A stretch of DNA of 64,000 nt from Planctomycetes bacterium B3_Pla (GTDB lineage: Bacteria > Planctomycetota > Phycisphaerae > Sedimentisphaerales > Anaerobacaceae). Below the pieces are notes generated by a model. The model did not search any database. It was not told the DNA's origin and saw nothing but the letters and a program-made list of their open reading frames with translations. How positions within the stretch are numbered: position 1 is the first letter of the stretch; each line of letters starts with the position of its first letter. Below, in pieces: positions 52,107-61,828 of the stretch. The position numbers were made by a program, and so were the translations under genes. Location: positions 310,001 through 374,000 of the forward strand of contig NJBM01000002.1 of NCBI GenBank assembly GCA_005223045.1, given 5' to 3'.

Positions 52107-52120
52107 TGTCTGCCTGCTCC

Positions 52121-52165
52121 GAAAAACAACCGGGGCCTATACCGAATCAATCAGTATAGGCCCCG
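52121..52165 (-). terminator. Rho-independent terminator of the 52249 gene
   Basis: Stem CGGGGCCTATA/TATAGGCCCCG (11 bp) with 13-base loop CCGAATCAATCAG on the plus strand; on the minus strand it is followed by GTTGTTTTTC. A diverged copy with the same loop is at 56813-56856. Confidence 0.8.
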
Positions 52166-52248
52166 AACTAATACAACAACTAATCTCATTCCCACCAAAG
52201 CGGGAATCTAACTAGTCTCACATCAATTCTCCAAAGCAAGCGGAACTA

Positions 52249-55200
52249 CTAGTCTTCATAAAACTTTACGTCATCGACCCAGAACTCACCCGGTGCATAC
52301 GCAATATGGAAGGTGATGCTCGCAGGATCCACGTTGGCTTCCATTACACCAGTATTAACGGTGTACTCGGCCCACGTATCAGTCATGGTGAATTCCTGAC
52401 TACCGTATCCTGACCACGGATCCGCTGCCAGTTCCGGCTTGAAATTGATGTTCATGGTGCCTTCTTTAGCCTTGAGGGAGGCCGAAAGAGTGTACGACTT
52501 GCCTGCTTCAAATACATGTCCGCCGTGCTGCAGACCGGCATCCCAGAAATTGGCGCCGGCTGAGTTCACCGTAACATGCAGACAAGAGCTTCCCTCGATC
52601 GGAGCCTCGGGAACCGCTGCGCCCACCAATTCCTGGACGACTTCCATAGCGGCGTCGCCATACGTACTCCAGCCAGCCCCGGACACGTCGTCTTCGAGAC
52701 CTCCGTTGAACATAATATTAACAGGTCCTTCTGCCAGAGCAGCAGCAAATACAGCCGAACCGCCGTTGGCCACGTCGTTCAACAGCAGACGTGTTCCGTC
52801 GGCAAGAATTTCATGCAGTTCGACCGATGCTCCGCCGCCACCTTCCATCGTGATCGCTCTCAGGTCGTAGTAACCATCTACTTCGACCTCGAAGGCGGGC
52901 AGGTCCACATTGGAAGCTCCCTTCCACTCACCAGTCCTGCCGATTTCGATTCCGCCGATCCAGACAATCGTGCCGTCATCGCTGTTGGCGCCGATTTGGT
53001 GCATACCCGCGGTCAGATGGATGGAGCCGAGAATCTCAGTCCCGAAATCGTTATCGTCATCGCCGTCGGCCGGGTCCTGTGCCGGAACTTCGAGCGCATC
53101 AATGCCGGGGAACGACTTATCGTCGCCGAAAGCGCCGTTACCGGTATCACGCAGGTTGACGAACTCGTCGATTCGAGTCCCTTCTTCGACAGCGCCGACT
53201 CCATTCAACAAACCGGTATCAAGGATCTCGATGAGCCCGTTGTAACCCCAACCGGCTGAATCCTGCGGCTTGAACGAATAGATCTGGAATCCAGAGACAT
53301 CGCTCGTTGCCGCCCCAAGGTTCGCACTGGCCGGGACCAGAAGGGCAACGCCAAAGCTCCAGACCGGGCCGGCTACGACGTTTCCGTCGCCATCAACCTG
53401 ATCAACACGCCAGTAGTGGGTTGCATCACTGGTAAGATCGGCGGGCACGTAAGTAGTCTCGGCCTGACGACCGCGATAGATGCCCGTGGCGTCGGAAGCA
53501 TCTGCAGCGGCAACCGCAGCCGCGTCGAGTCCGAAATAGACATCCTGCTCGACAGCGCCATCACCGGCGTTCCACGACAGGGTCACACCGGAAGACGAAA
53601 GACCGCTCGCACCGTTGGCCGGATCAGGACTCCACGGAAGCGTCAAGTCGGCGCCCACGAGCCTGATCTCATCAACCGTCAGGGCACGGTTGTAGATATG
53701 CACGTAATCAATGTCACCATTGAAGAACGCTTCCGGGGTATTACCACCGCTGGCTCTGGCTCCGATAAACAGATTGTGGTCGCTCACGGAGACTGCACCG
53801 CTGTCCTCAATCTGGACATCCAGGATACCATTGATATAGACGGACCTGGTGCCGCCATCGGGATCGAAGACTGCCGCGACGTGAATCCACTCGTTAAGCG
53901 GAGGCACTATAGTACCCTGCGGATCATCCGCACCTGGAGTACCCCTTACCGTAAAGGTGAGGTTCTGGTTACCGCTGTGTCTGCGCAACTGCCAACCGAG
54001 ACCGCTCTCACCGCGCGTGCCGGCAATCGCGTTGCCCCAGTCACCGCCCCAGCCACTCATGTTGACGAAGGCAGAAATACTAAAGGCGCCTGCCGGATGG
54101 AAGGCCGGGTCACCGCCGGCGTCCACGGCGTCGCCGTTTCCGTCCACGCTCAGTACGCCTCCGGCGATACTTGCATCGCCGAGCAGCGGGCCGTGATGGT
54201 CGTTACCGGAGGTATCGAGAGCTGAAAGAGTGCCGGCATCCTCATCAAACTCAAACTGTGCAATCAGATCCGGGAGACCGGACGGCGTGACCGCACCAAG
54301 CGTTGAGAAGCTCCAGACCGGACCGGTAACCGTTCCGGCGGGAGTAAACTCATCTACTCTCCAGTAGTAGGTCATGTCCGGATCAAGCGCGCCGGGATCA
54401 TACGTCGTGCCCATCTGCATCATCGATACGGGCAGCAACACGGCCGGATCGGTGCCGTAGTTGACGTTGTGCATGATGGTGTCCTTGCCGGCCGTCCAGC
54501 TCAACTCGACACTGATGGCATTTGTGGCGCCGTCGGCCGGGACTGGGAAGTGAGCTTCCAGAGGCAACGTCGAAAAGCTCCAGACCGGACCTTCGGTCAC
54601 GTTTCCATCGGCATCGACCTCATCGACTCGCCAGTTGTAAGTCACACCTGGATCCAGAACCGCGACCTGCAGTGTAAGGTCGGTTTCACCGAGCAGATCC
54701 GCATCGTCGATTGTCGCGTCAGTGCTCAGATATACTCTGTGCAAGACAGCCCCGTATCCCGCAGCCCACTCCAGCGCCGTCGCATCCGAATCAATGTCGC
54801 CATCTGCAGGATTCGGACTCCCGGCGGGCCCGTTGGGGATTTCGCCGCCTGTGAGAACATAGTTGTTAATCCATTCACTCATAACTTCGCCGCGCGGGTC
54901 GTCGTCTTGACCGGCTGTCTGGTAGAAAATGCCTAAGCGACCACCAGTAACCGTATTAACAACGATAACGGGATCCGCTCTTGTTCCAGCATCGTTTTGA
55001 GCAAGAATCAATTCCGGTACCCAATCGCCTTCAAGGGCATCAAGATGGAATGGGCGGTCCGTTTGGAAATCCTGTAAAGATGGTGCGACCGCAGCACCTT
55101 CGGCTGTAACATTAGCAGGAGTATTGTCGTCCCACATGTCAATGGCGCCATTGGCAATGTCCATCATATTCTGTAATCCACCTGCGGCATTATTATTTGT

Positions 55201-56187
55201 TCCACCACTATTGACGTAGAACATGTAGTCGCCGGTGTTAACAATGGTATTACCATCATCCAGGAATAATTCGGCTAATGAGCCATCAGGCTCTGCATTA
55301 CCAGGTGGATAAATAGTATCTGGGAAATTTCCGCAAAGAATTAAAAGGTCTGATACACCATCACCTGTGTGGGCAATTACCCAATCTGCAAGGGCATCCT
55401 GTTGATCTGCTGCGAATTGCTCAACAGGAACAGCCGTTACGTTGTCAACAATTTCCTGCATTTCGCGGTCAGCCGCACCTTGCCCGAACCAGCCTGCTTG
55501 CGTTGAAATCGCTATGCCAGGATTTAGCCCGCCGCCAACAGTAAAGTCCACGTGCAGCAGCGCCGAATCGTCTCCCGGCCCGGCCTCGGCAACTCGATTA
55601 CCCTCGGACGGATTGGCCGGGTCGTCGGTAATGATAAGCACCAGCGCATTGCCGCTTGCCCAACCGGCCTGGTTGACTATCTCCTGGATGACCGAGGCGA
55701 TGTTCGTGGTCGTTTGGGCAGGGCCCTGATCGCCCACGTTTTCCCAATTCGCTGCGCTCCACTGCACCTGTGCTGCTGTTCTGGATCTGGTGGAAACGTC
55801 AAAGGTACCGGCACCCCCTTCGACAAACTGACCGGGATTGGGATTCAACTCACCCTCGATGATAAGATTGACGGGCAGTGAGCCGTCTTTGAGCTCATCG
55901 ACCTGGAACCGCACCCATGCCTCGTTGATCGTGGCGCCCTGCGGGATATCGACTTGATAGCGCAAACCTATCAACTGCGGATCGCCCATACCGGTATCTT
56001 CATAGGGCATCTCAAGGTCGCTGCTGTCAGCGTCACCCTCGCCGAGCTTACCGGGATCGATGTCCTCTTCGGTATCATCAAACTCATCAGCGATCCGGAC
56101 TTCGATGACGTCTCCGAAGGCGACGTTTGCACCGGCCAGACCGAGCACTACAAAAAAAGTTAATAGAACAAACAATTTTCTACACAT
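52249..56187 (-). CDS. Giant secreted modular protein (DNRLRE-like, ThuA-like, Fn3-like, LamG, PA14-like, CBM4/9-like)
   Basis: 1312 residues from ATG 56187 (GAAGGAG upstream; signal MCRKLFVLLTFFVVLGLAGA). Rough order: DNRLRE-like beta domain 26-215 (LRYQVDIPQGATINEAWVRF); ThuA/glutamine-amidotransferase-like 225-460 (DLLILCGNFPDTIYPPGN, RLGIFYQTAG); Fn3-like repeats 470-640 ending in VWSFSTL; LamG 650-830 (FEFDEDAGTLSALDTSGNDH); another Fn3-like 835-925; PA14-like 935-1130 (GMHQIGANSDDGTIVWIGGI); CBM4/9-like 1145-1310 (NGGLEDDVSGAGWSTYGDAA, then FWVDDVKF). It likely binds carbohydrates or surfaces. The ThuA-like part is visibly more AT rich (about 42 % GC in two counted lines, against 58 % in a flanking line). 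Paralogous in repeats, leader and terminator to the 57030 gene. Confidence 0.82.
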   Translation of the reverse strand: MCRKLFVLLTFFVVLGLAGANVAFGDVIEVRIADEFDDTEEDIDPGKLGEGDADSSDLEMPYEDTGMGDPQLIGLRYQVDIPQGATINEAWVRFQVDELKDGSLPVNLIIEGELNPNPGQFVEGGAGTFDVSTRSRTAAQVQWSAANWENVGDQGPAQTTTNIASVIQEIVNQAGWASGNALVLIITDDPANPSEGNRVAEAGPGDDSALLHVDFTVGGGLNPGIAISTQAGWFGQGAADREMQEIVDNVTAVPVEQFAADQQDALADWVIAHTGDGVSDLLILCGNFPDTIYPPGNAEPDGSLAELFLDDGNTIVNTGDYMFYVNSGGTNNNAAGGLQNMMDIANGAIDMWDDNTPANVTAEGAAVAPSLQDFQTDRPFHLDALEGDWVPELILAQNDAGTRADPVIVVNTVTGGRLGIFYQTAGQDDDPRGEVMSEWINNYVLTGGEIPNGPAGSPNPADGDIDSDATALEWAAGYGAVLHRVYLSTDATIDDADLLGETDLTLQVAVLDPGVTYNWRVDEVDADGNVTEGPVWSFSTLPLEAHFPVPADGATNAISVELSWTAGKDTIMHNVNYGTDPAVLLPVSMMQMGTTYDPGALDPDMTYYWRVDEFTPAGTVTGPVWSFSTLGAVTPSGLPDLIAQFEFDEDAGTLSALDTSGNDHHGPLLGDASIAGGVLSVDGNGDAVDAGGDPAFHPAGAFSISAFVNMSGWGGDWGNAIAGTRGESGLGWQLRRHSGNQNLTFTVRGTPGADDPQGTIVPPLNEWIHVAAVFDPDGGTRSVYINGILDVQIEDSGAVSVSDHNLFIGARASGGNTPEAFFNGDIDYVHIYNRALTVDEIRLVGADLTLPWSPDPANGASGLSSSGVTLSWNAGDGAVEQDVYFGLDAAAVAAADASDATGIYRGRQAETTYVPADLTSDATHYWRVDQVDGDGNVVAGPVWSFGVALLVPASANLGAATSDVSGFQIYSFKPQDSAGWGYNGLIEILDTGLLNGVGAVEEGTRIDEFVNLRDTGNGAFGDDKSFPGIDALEVPAQDPADGDDDNDFGTEILGSIHLTAGMHQIGANSDDGTIVWIGGIEIGRTGEWKGASNVDLPAFEVEVDGYYDLRAITMEGGGGASVELHEILADGTRLLLNDVANGGSAVFAAALAEGPVNIMFNGGLEDDVSGAGWSTYGDAAMEVVQELVGAAVPEAPIEGSSCLHVTVNSAGANFWDAGLQHGGHVFEAGKSYTLSASLKAKEGTMNINFKPELAADPWSGYGSQEFTMTDTWAEYTVNTGVMEANVDPASITFHIAYAPGEFWVDDVKFYED

Positions 56188-56561
56188 GATACTTTCTCCT
56201 TCAATAATTTTGGATAGAACATTTAGTCCGGCGCTTTGGCCACACACCAAAACGCTCGTTGTTTACTGTGCGCATAGACCACCCTTCCTGGTTGTGCTTG
56301 TTACAAGCAACAAAGAATCTTCATAAAACCCTGTGCCTGCCAGAGAAAACTCGTAGCGGAACTTTGTCTTTCTCCTCCTACTCGGAAGCCGTGCTTAAAC
56401 TGTAAGCTGGAATGCGATGATTTTACATACGACGAGGCATTTCCATCACTCCAACTCCATTCCCTCACCTGACACGCTCAAGCGGTTGCCCAGGAACTAT
56501 GGATATTCTTGCACGCCAGAAAGCCAAAATCCATAAGAGCTATCTGAGTTCACTAACTTAA
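56188..56561 (-). promoter_or_regulatory. Long conserved 5' leader, copy A (candidate cis-acting RNA)
   Basis: About 370 bases between the promoter and ATG 56187, closely matching the leader at 61443-61828 over almost the whole length. Candidate helices: 56459-56463 with 56493-56497; 56468-56472 with 56478-56482; 56304-56309 with 56334-56339. All are kept in copy B by wobble or compensatory change. No ORF is conserved in it. Confidence 0.6.
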
Positions 56562-56591
56562 TTTGTACCAAATCCTGCACACCTGCGTCAA
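56562..56591 (-). promoter_or_regulatory. Promoter of the 52249 gene, copy A
   Basis: Minus strand TTGACG (56591-56586), 18-base spacer, TACAAA (56567-56562). The same boxes with the same 18-base spacing, but a different spacer sequence, precede the 57030 gene. Confidence 0.65.
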
Positions 56592-56721
56592 GAAGAAAAT
56601 CCCGAAATATGCCAATTATTGGCTTCATCCCCTCTGGCGAATCATATTGATCTTGACTGCACTGCTCACTATCCGACGACAGCGGCCGTCGCCGTAGCAT
56701 CCTGGGTCAAGTCTGTGTAAA

Positions 56722-56800
56722 TGCGCATGGTGCTGGAAACCAACGCGATGTCCATTGCTCTGCTAAGGAACACTACGCACCGGCAGGAAAGAATCCCCTA
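56722..56800 (-). pseudogene. Decayed copy of the 5' end of the DUF362-beta-helix gene
   Basis: On the minus strand this region reads GGGGATT, then GGTGCG, then TGTTCCTTAG in the same order as the 5' end of the gene at 52020 (GGGGATTACGGAGGTGCGAA then ATGTTCCTTAG). It lies at the same place relative to the duplicated terminator. ATG has become GTG, and the frame ends after about 35 codons. It marks the far end of the duplicated unit. Confidence 0.35.
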
Positions 56801-56812
56801 TCCAGCCCCCTC

Positions 56813-56856
56813 CAAAAAACAATCGGGGCCTGTACCGAATCAATCAGCACAGGCCC
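56813..56856 (-). terminator. Terminator hairpin, diverged copy of the 52121-52165 one
   Basis: GGGCCTGT (56826-56833) pairs with ACAGGCCC (56849-56856) around a loop containing the same CCGAATCAATCAG; on the minus strand the hairpin is followed by GATTGTTTTTTGG. Confidence 0.65.
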
Positions 56857-56936
56857 TGAGCCGGTGCAAATCCTCGTATCATAGCCGCAGACTCTGCCCG
56901 TGCGACGGAGCATAGTCGCAGAACCGGCATAAGAAA

Positions 56937-56969
56937 GGGCCTGGGGGTGCGGTTAGCACCCCCAGGCCC
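56937..56969 (-). terminator. Strong hairpin directly after the 57030 gene
   Basis: Perfect 14-bp stem: GGGCCTGGGGGTGC (56937-56950), 5-base loop, GCACCCCCAGGCCC (56956-56969). On the minus strand it is followed by CTTTCTTATG, a modest T tract. Likely the first of two terminators in tandem. Confidence 0.75.
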
Positions 56970-57029
56970 GGAACATCATTCTATCAAGCCACAATACGTA
57001 ATGGCCTGATCTATGCTTCTACTACTACG

Positions 57030-60000
57030 CTACGGAGCGGCAATCAGCTTGTTGACCGCGTCGAGGAAGATCGCCACGCCCTCGGGCGTGAGATTCATCT
57101 CACCTCGGCCAATTAGAGGATCCGCTGACTCTTGCGTGCCTGCGCCAAAGAACATACGCGGCCCACCGGCGATCTCGCCGGAACCAGCATAGTATTCCAC
57201 TCCGGCCGGCCATTCGATGATCCACGCCGCGTCGGCGCCTGCCACTGTGGCAAGCAGTGTCCCGTTGCCCGGATCTATGGTGTCGATGAAGGAGATCATA
57301 CCGACGGCTGCGTCTTGTGCCGCAACCAGGCCGTCCGCATCAATCGCCACACCGGCAAATACATCATCGCCGGGCGCCACAACGTTCATCAGAGCATCAA
57401 CACTCGATATGCTGGTGGTATCCAGCCATTTCCAGCGGCTGCTCCTGACGATATGGGTGGAACTGAGGATGATGGGCGTTGTGACTGCGTTCCACTGGGC
57501 CGGCTCGTCGCCGTCATCGTAGTCACCGCTGTTGCTGTTGCGGCTGACAATGATCAGATCGGCGGCATTTAGAGCCGCAATCTTGTCATCATCGAGTTCG
57601 AGCCAGTTGCCTGTGGTGTAGTCAACTGTATAGCCTTCCGCTGCAAGCAGGTCCACCCAGGCTTCGTCATCCGGAGCGCCATCGCCATTGTCATCATAGC
57701 CATCCGAGACCCAGATGACATTACCGGCACCGCCGGCGGCCGGTGGACTCACGAGGTCTTTAATTTCCAGAGCAGACAACGCCTTATTGTAAAGCCGGAC
57801 ATCATCAAGCATACCATGGAAGAAACGATCGGTGTTCTGTGAATTGTTGCCAATCCAGAAGTTTTCGGGTTCGATGTTTATCTGCCCGGTAGCCTCGGTT
57901 GTAGCATCCAACACACCGTCAATGTAAATCCTTCCCTCGGCACCATCATACGTCCCGGCAAAGTGATGCCAGTCGCCGCCGGTGACGAGAGTGTTTCCAT
58001 TGAACCAGCCATTGCCGCCGCCGGCTGAAGTACCCGAAAGACCGAAGTGGGTGGCATCGCCATCTCCACCACCACGACTGACTCGGTACGCCGAGTCACC
58101 TTTGGACAGGATGGCCTCCCAGGTGTTCTCAAACGCTACAACACTAAACCAGAAAGATATTGTAATCTCATCCCGGATCTCAAGCGAAGGACCGTTCCCA
58201 CAGTCGAGGTAGTCGTCGCCGTCGAACGCCAGCGCTCCGCCTACAACACCATCCACCCACTGTGGTTCACCAACGAAAACGCCGTCGTTTCCATTTCCAC
58301 TCGAATCAAGAGCTACGGTTCCAGCTCCCTCATCGAATGTCCAGTGGCCCACCGGTGCAGCAACGCCTAACAGCTCAACTTCGGCGATCTGCATACTGTT
58401 GGCGGTACCGGCATCTCTGACGGTCGGGAACATGACCTGATAGTACTTGTACGCAACAGCATTCGCGAACGTAATCGGCGTTGTGTTCATTGTGAAGCGT
58501 GGCCATTCCGCCTCCTGGGCGAAATCGACCACATCGCCGGCAGCAATCGGCTCGTATGGTCCGTCAATGCTCTCATTCGAGCCGGAAACTTCGTACGAAG
58601 CCGGGTCACGATTCGGTGAATCGTTGGCGGTGGTCAGGGTCAGGCCGGTGACCACGGTTGCGCCCATCGCAGGCTCAACCACAAAGCCGGTCGGCTCGAC
58701 CTCACCCTTGAAGTGCAGATACTTGGTCGACACATCGTCGTCGATCGCTAACCCGGGATACTCGCCATCAGGCCAACCAGCAACACTACCGTCTCTGGGT
58801 TCATCCGGAACGCCTTTGACGACATCCCCAGGTGCGGTAACATCGACCAAATGGGGCTTGGCAAGTGCGAGGATCTCTGCGTCTGTCAGAGTCTTGTTAT
58901 AGAGTCTGACTTCATCGATCAGAGATGTCATGATTCTGCCGTCATTGTGGTCTCTGCCGACACGAATCAGGCTGTCGAAGTTTGTAGGCTCATGCGGAGC
59001 AACATTGGTCGCCGTTTGCTCAATACCATTGAGATACAGCTTGCCCTGATCCGGTGAGATTGTCAGAGCGGCAAAGTACCATTCGCCGACGGGAAGCGCC
59101 AATCCTGAGGAAAACGACCAGTATACATCAGCACCCCACATATAACGCAGTTCAGTACCGTCGTGCTGTAAACCTAAGCAACCAGGTTCGGTGCCTCTGT
59201 GAGTCAAAATACCTGACCATCCGGCCGGCAACTCATCGTGCTTCACCCAACCCGTAACAGAAACGGTGTTGCTGACAATATTCAGAGGAGCCGCTGTCTG
59301 GATGTAGTCAAGATCAGCTATATCAATTGACACAGCGCCTCCGAACGGACCTGTGGCCCATTCCGGATTGCCCATAAACATACCGTGGTTGCTGTGACCC
59401 GACTGGTCAAGTGCTACGCTACCCTCGCCGGACTCGAAATCGTAGTAAATCAGGAGATCCGGATCTGTAATGGGTATGGGATTGAAGTACTTATCGGCAT
59501 TTGCCGCGATATCCTCGGCCGAAAGGGCGGCGTCGTAAATCGCCACGCCGAAGATGTCTCCGTCGAAATTGTCGAAGGAGCCGCTGCCATCTTCACCCTG
59601 GGCGCCGTAGCCTATGCCGACAAGACCCGACAAGCTAATCGTTCTATCAACGCTGCCTTCAAGGGCGCCATTGACGTACAGGTCGGTCGTACCGGCAGCT
59701 TCGCTGGAAACGAAGGCCAGATGGGTGTACTCACCGGGTGAGGTGGCAACGCCGTAATCAAGATCTACGACGCCAAAGAGGGTTGCACCGTAGGTCCCGG
59801 TGTTGTTCCACTGCTCATACTTAATCCCTGCCTGTGTGTCGCCGAACTGTCTCCTGCCGATCAGGGCCATGCTGGCTTCCGTCTCATCAGGATTGCTCTT
59901 GACGATGAACTCGTAGGTCTGCTCGCCACCGTATGTGCCGATATCGTAGAGCCCGTCTTTGACAAAGGTGTCGAGATATGAAGCTCCAGTTACCGATACC

Positions 60001-61442
60001 GCCCAGTTATCAGTGTTCTGATCGGCGATTGTAAAGCTGGAGACAAAACCCAGGTGGATCTTGCCGTCGGCGGTGGTCACATCGACTTTCCAGTACCATG
60101 TAGTCCCACGATCGAGGGCCGCAGTCACGGCATAGCTGGTTTCGGCCTGCTGACTCAGCAGCACACTCGCATCGCCGGCCGCTACAAGGGCTTCATCTTT
60201 ACCAAAATAGACATCGTTCTGAGTCGCCGTGTCGGCCGTCCAGCCAAGTGTGGGCGTGCCGCTTACGCCTGTAGCACCGTCGCTCGGTGTCGGATCGGAG
60301 GCTATCTCCGGATCGAGCGTTGTGAAGCTCCAGACCGGACCGGCAACCGTCCCGGTAGGAGTAAACTGATCGACCGCCCAGTAGTGGGTCGTGTCCGGGG
60401 CCAGCGCGCCGGGATCGTATGATGTGGTCATCAGCTTGCCTTTGAACGTAGTCATGTCGCGTGCCGCTATCGCTGCCTCGTCCGCGCCGAAATACACATC
60501 GTGCATAATAACAACCTTGCCGGCCGTCCAGCTAAGCTGGGCATCCAGCGGCTGCCACGTAGCACCGTCCTCCGGCGACGGGAAATGTGCCTCCAGCGGT
60601 ATCGTCGTGAAGCTCCAGACATAACCCTCAATTACGGCCCCATCGGCGTCGGTTTCATCGACTCGCCAATAGTAGGTCGCACCGGGATCCAGGACGGCGA
60701 CTTGCAGTGTCAGGTCGGTTTCGCCGACCAGGTCCGCTGCGTCGATTGTCTCGTCCGTGCTCAGATACACTGTGTGGGAGACGGCCGTCTTACCTGGGCT
60801 CCACTCAAGCGCTGTCACGTCTGCATCAACGGCACCATCTGCAGGAACTAGCGCCTTGGCCTTCATCAGACCGGGAGAGTAATCCGCCGGAGACAGAAAC
60901 GCACCGTCGATAATCGTAAGCTCTGTGCCGATGCCAGGGCCTGTCCAGCCAACTGTCATACTGTCGCCGCCACCGCCTTCTTTCATTATTGACTCGATAT
61001 AATACTTCTGACCGCCCACTAACGTAACAGGCGCCGACTGCTGCTCGGGGTACTTGTCCCACTCGAGGTAGGATGTCCATCCGGGTACCTCGGCAATCAG
61101 AGCTGCATTGGCCGGGTCATCATCGGTGCTCAGATACAGTTCCTCGAAGTCATCACCTGAAATCCAGAAGGTGTAATCACCGTCCTCAGGTGGATACAGA
61201 AAACCGCGAGCACGTGAGCCGTAGTTATCGGCCCAATCGAGCGGCCCGTCGAACGTGGCCAGCAATTCGCCATCGTCCGGGTTGTCCGGATAAGCGGCCT
61301 GGCCGGTGAGGTCACTCACGTTAACGCCGCCGATGTCCATCCAATACTCAAAGAGAATCTCGCCCGTCGGCTGGCCGACGGCATTCCCCACGAGGCCCAA
61401 CATAAAAACAAAAGAAGTTAAAATTAACAATTTCTTACACAT
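57030..61442 (-). CDS. Giant secreted modular protein (PA14, Fn3-like, LamG, discoidin-like)
   Basis: 1470 residues from ATG 61442 (GAAGGAG upstream; signal MCKKLLILTSFVFMLGLVGN). Rough order: PA14 22-160 (GFLYPPEDGDYTFWISGDDF, GGQKYYIESIMKEGGG); three Fn3-like repeats 165-440, each ending VWSFTT or similar; LamG-type domain 450-600; LamG 615-780 (YYDFESGEGSVALDQSGHSN); F5/8-discoidin-like 800-940 (VVTGLTLTTANDSPNRDPAS); LamG 945-1130 (HWTFDEGAGTVALDSSGNGN); a C-terminal domain 1140-1470 of unknown family (VIWVSDGYDDNGDGAPDDEA, NAADLIIVSRNSNSGDYDDG) that looks like a Rossmann/ThuA-type fold. The repeats around VGETDLTLQVAVLDPG are nearly identical in the 52249 protein. Probably cell-surface or secreted, binding polysaccharide. 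Confidence 0.82.
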   Translation of the reverse strand: MCKKLLILTSFVFMLGLVGNAVGQPTGEILFEYWMDIGGVNVSDLTGQAAYPDNPDDGELLATFDGPLDWADNYGSRARGFLYPPEDGDYTFWISGDDFEELYLSTDDDPANAALIAEVPGWTSYLEWDKYPEQQSAPVTLVGGQKYYIESIMKEGGGGDSMTVGWTGPGIGTELTIIDGAFLSPADYSPGLMKAKALVPADGAVDADVTALEWSPGKTAVSHTVYLSTDETIDAADLVGETDLTLQVAVLDPGATYYWRVDETDADGAVIEGYVWSFTTIPLEAHFPSPEDGATWQPLDAQLSWTAGKVVIMHDVYFGADEAAIAARDMTTFKGKLMTTSYDPGALAPDTTHYWAVDQFTPTGTVAGPVWSFTTLDPEIASDPTPSDGATGVSGTPTLGWTADTATQNDVYFGKDEALVAAGDASVLLSQQAETSYAVTAALDRGTTWYWKVDVTTADGKIHLGFVSSFTIADQNTDNWAVSVTGASYLDTFVKDGLYDIGTYGGEQTYEFIVKSNPDETEASMALIGRRQFGDTQAGIKYEQWNNTGTYGATLFGVVDLDYGVATSPGEYTHLAFVSSEAAGTTDLYVNGALEGSVDRTISLSGLVGIGYGAQGEDGSGSFDNFDGDIFGVAIYDAALSAEDIAANADKYFNPIPITDPDLLIYYDFESGEGSVALDQSGHSNHGMFMGNPEWATGPFGGAVSIDIADLDYIQTAAPLNIVSNTVSVTGWVKHDELPAGWSGILTHRGTEPGCLGLQHDGTELRYMWGADVYWSFSSGLALPVGEWYFAALTISPDQGKLYLNGIEQTATNVAPHEPTNFDSLIRVGRDHNDGRIMTSLIDEVRLYNKTLTDAEILALAKPHLVDVTAPGDVVKGVPDEPRDGSVAGWPDGEYPGLAIDDDVSTKYLHFKGEVEPTGFVVEPAMGATVVTGLTLTTANDSPNRDPASYEVSGSNESIDGPYEPIAAGDVVDFAQEAEWPRFTMNTTPITFANAVAYKYYQVMFPTVRDAGTANSMQIAEVELLGVAAPVGHWTFDEGAGTVALDSSGNGNDGVFVGEPQWVDGVVGGALAFDGDDYLDCGNGPSLEIRDEITISFWFSVVAFENTWEAILSKGDSAYRVSRGGGDGDATHFGLSGTSAGGGNGWFNGNTLVTGGDWHHFAGTYDGAEGRIYIDGVLDATTEATGQINIEPENFWIGNNSQNTDRFFHGMLDDVRLYNKALSALEIKDLVSPPAAGGAGNVIWVSDGYDDNGDGAPDDEAWVDLLAAEGYTVDYTTGNWLELDDDKIAALNAADLIIVSRNSNSGDYDDGDEPAQWNAVTTPIILSSTHIVRSSRWKWLDTTSISSVDALMNVVAPGDDVFAGVAIDADGLVAAQDAAVGMISFIDTIDPGNGTLLATVAGADAAWIIEWPAGVEYYAGSGEIAGGPRMFFGAGTQESADPLIGRGEMNLTPEGVAIFLDAVNKLIAAP

Positions 61443-61828
61443 GATGCTTTCTCCTTCAAAAACTTTGGTAAGAACATTTAGTCTGGCGCTTCGGCAACAC
61501 ACCAAAACACCTGTTGTTCGCAATGTGCATAAACCTTCCTCGGTGGTTGTGCCTGTTGCAAACAACCTTCGCACAGGCGACAAAGAATCTTCACAATACC
61601 CTGCGCCTGCCAGAGAAAACTCGTAGCGGAACTTTGCCTTTCTCCTCCTGTTGGAAGCCGTGCTTAAACTGCAAGCTGGAATGCGATGAATCTACATACT
61701 ACGAGGCATTTCCACCACTCCAACTCCGTTCCCTCACCTGACACGCTCAGGCGGTTGCCCAGGAACTATGGATATTCTTGCACGCAGAAAGCCAAAACCC
61801 ATAAGAGCTATCTGAGTTCACTAACTTG
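61443..61828 (-). promoter_or_regulatory. Long conserved 5' leader, copy B (candidate cis-acting RNA)
   Basis: About 380 bases. Helices matching copy A: 61728-61732 with 61762-61766; 61737-61741 with 61747-61751; 61574-61579 with 61604-61609 (same 24-base interior as copy A). Blocks such as CTGCCAGAGAAAACTCGTAG and CAGGAACTATGGATATTCTT are identical in both copies. Confidence 0.6.

Noticed and set aside
56188-56561. c-di-GMP-I riboswitch in the duplicated leader
   Set aside because: The characteristic GCA-CAGGGCAAACC and GACGCAAAGCCT-type segments are absent.
61770-61800. Sigma-54 promoter (GG-N10-GC) in leader copy B
   Set aside because: The matching place in copy A has 11 bases between GG and GC, which would abolish the site, and the flanking consensus is poor.
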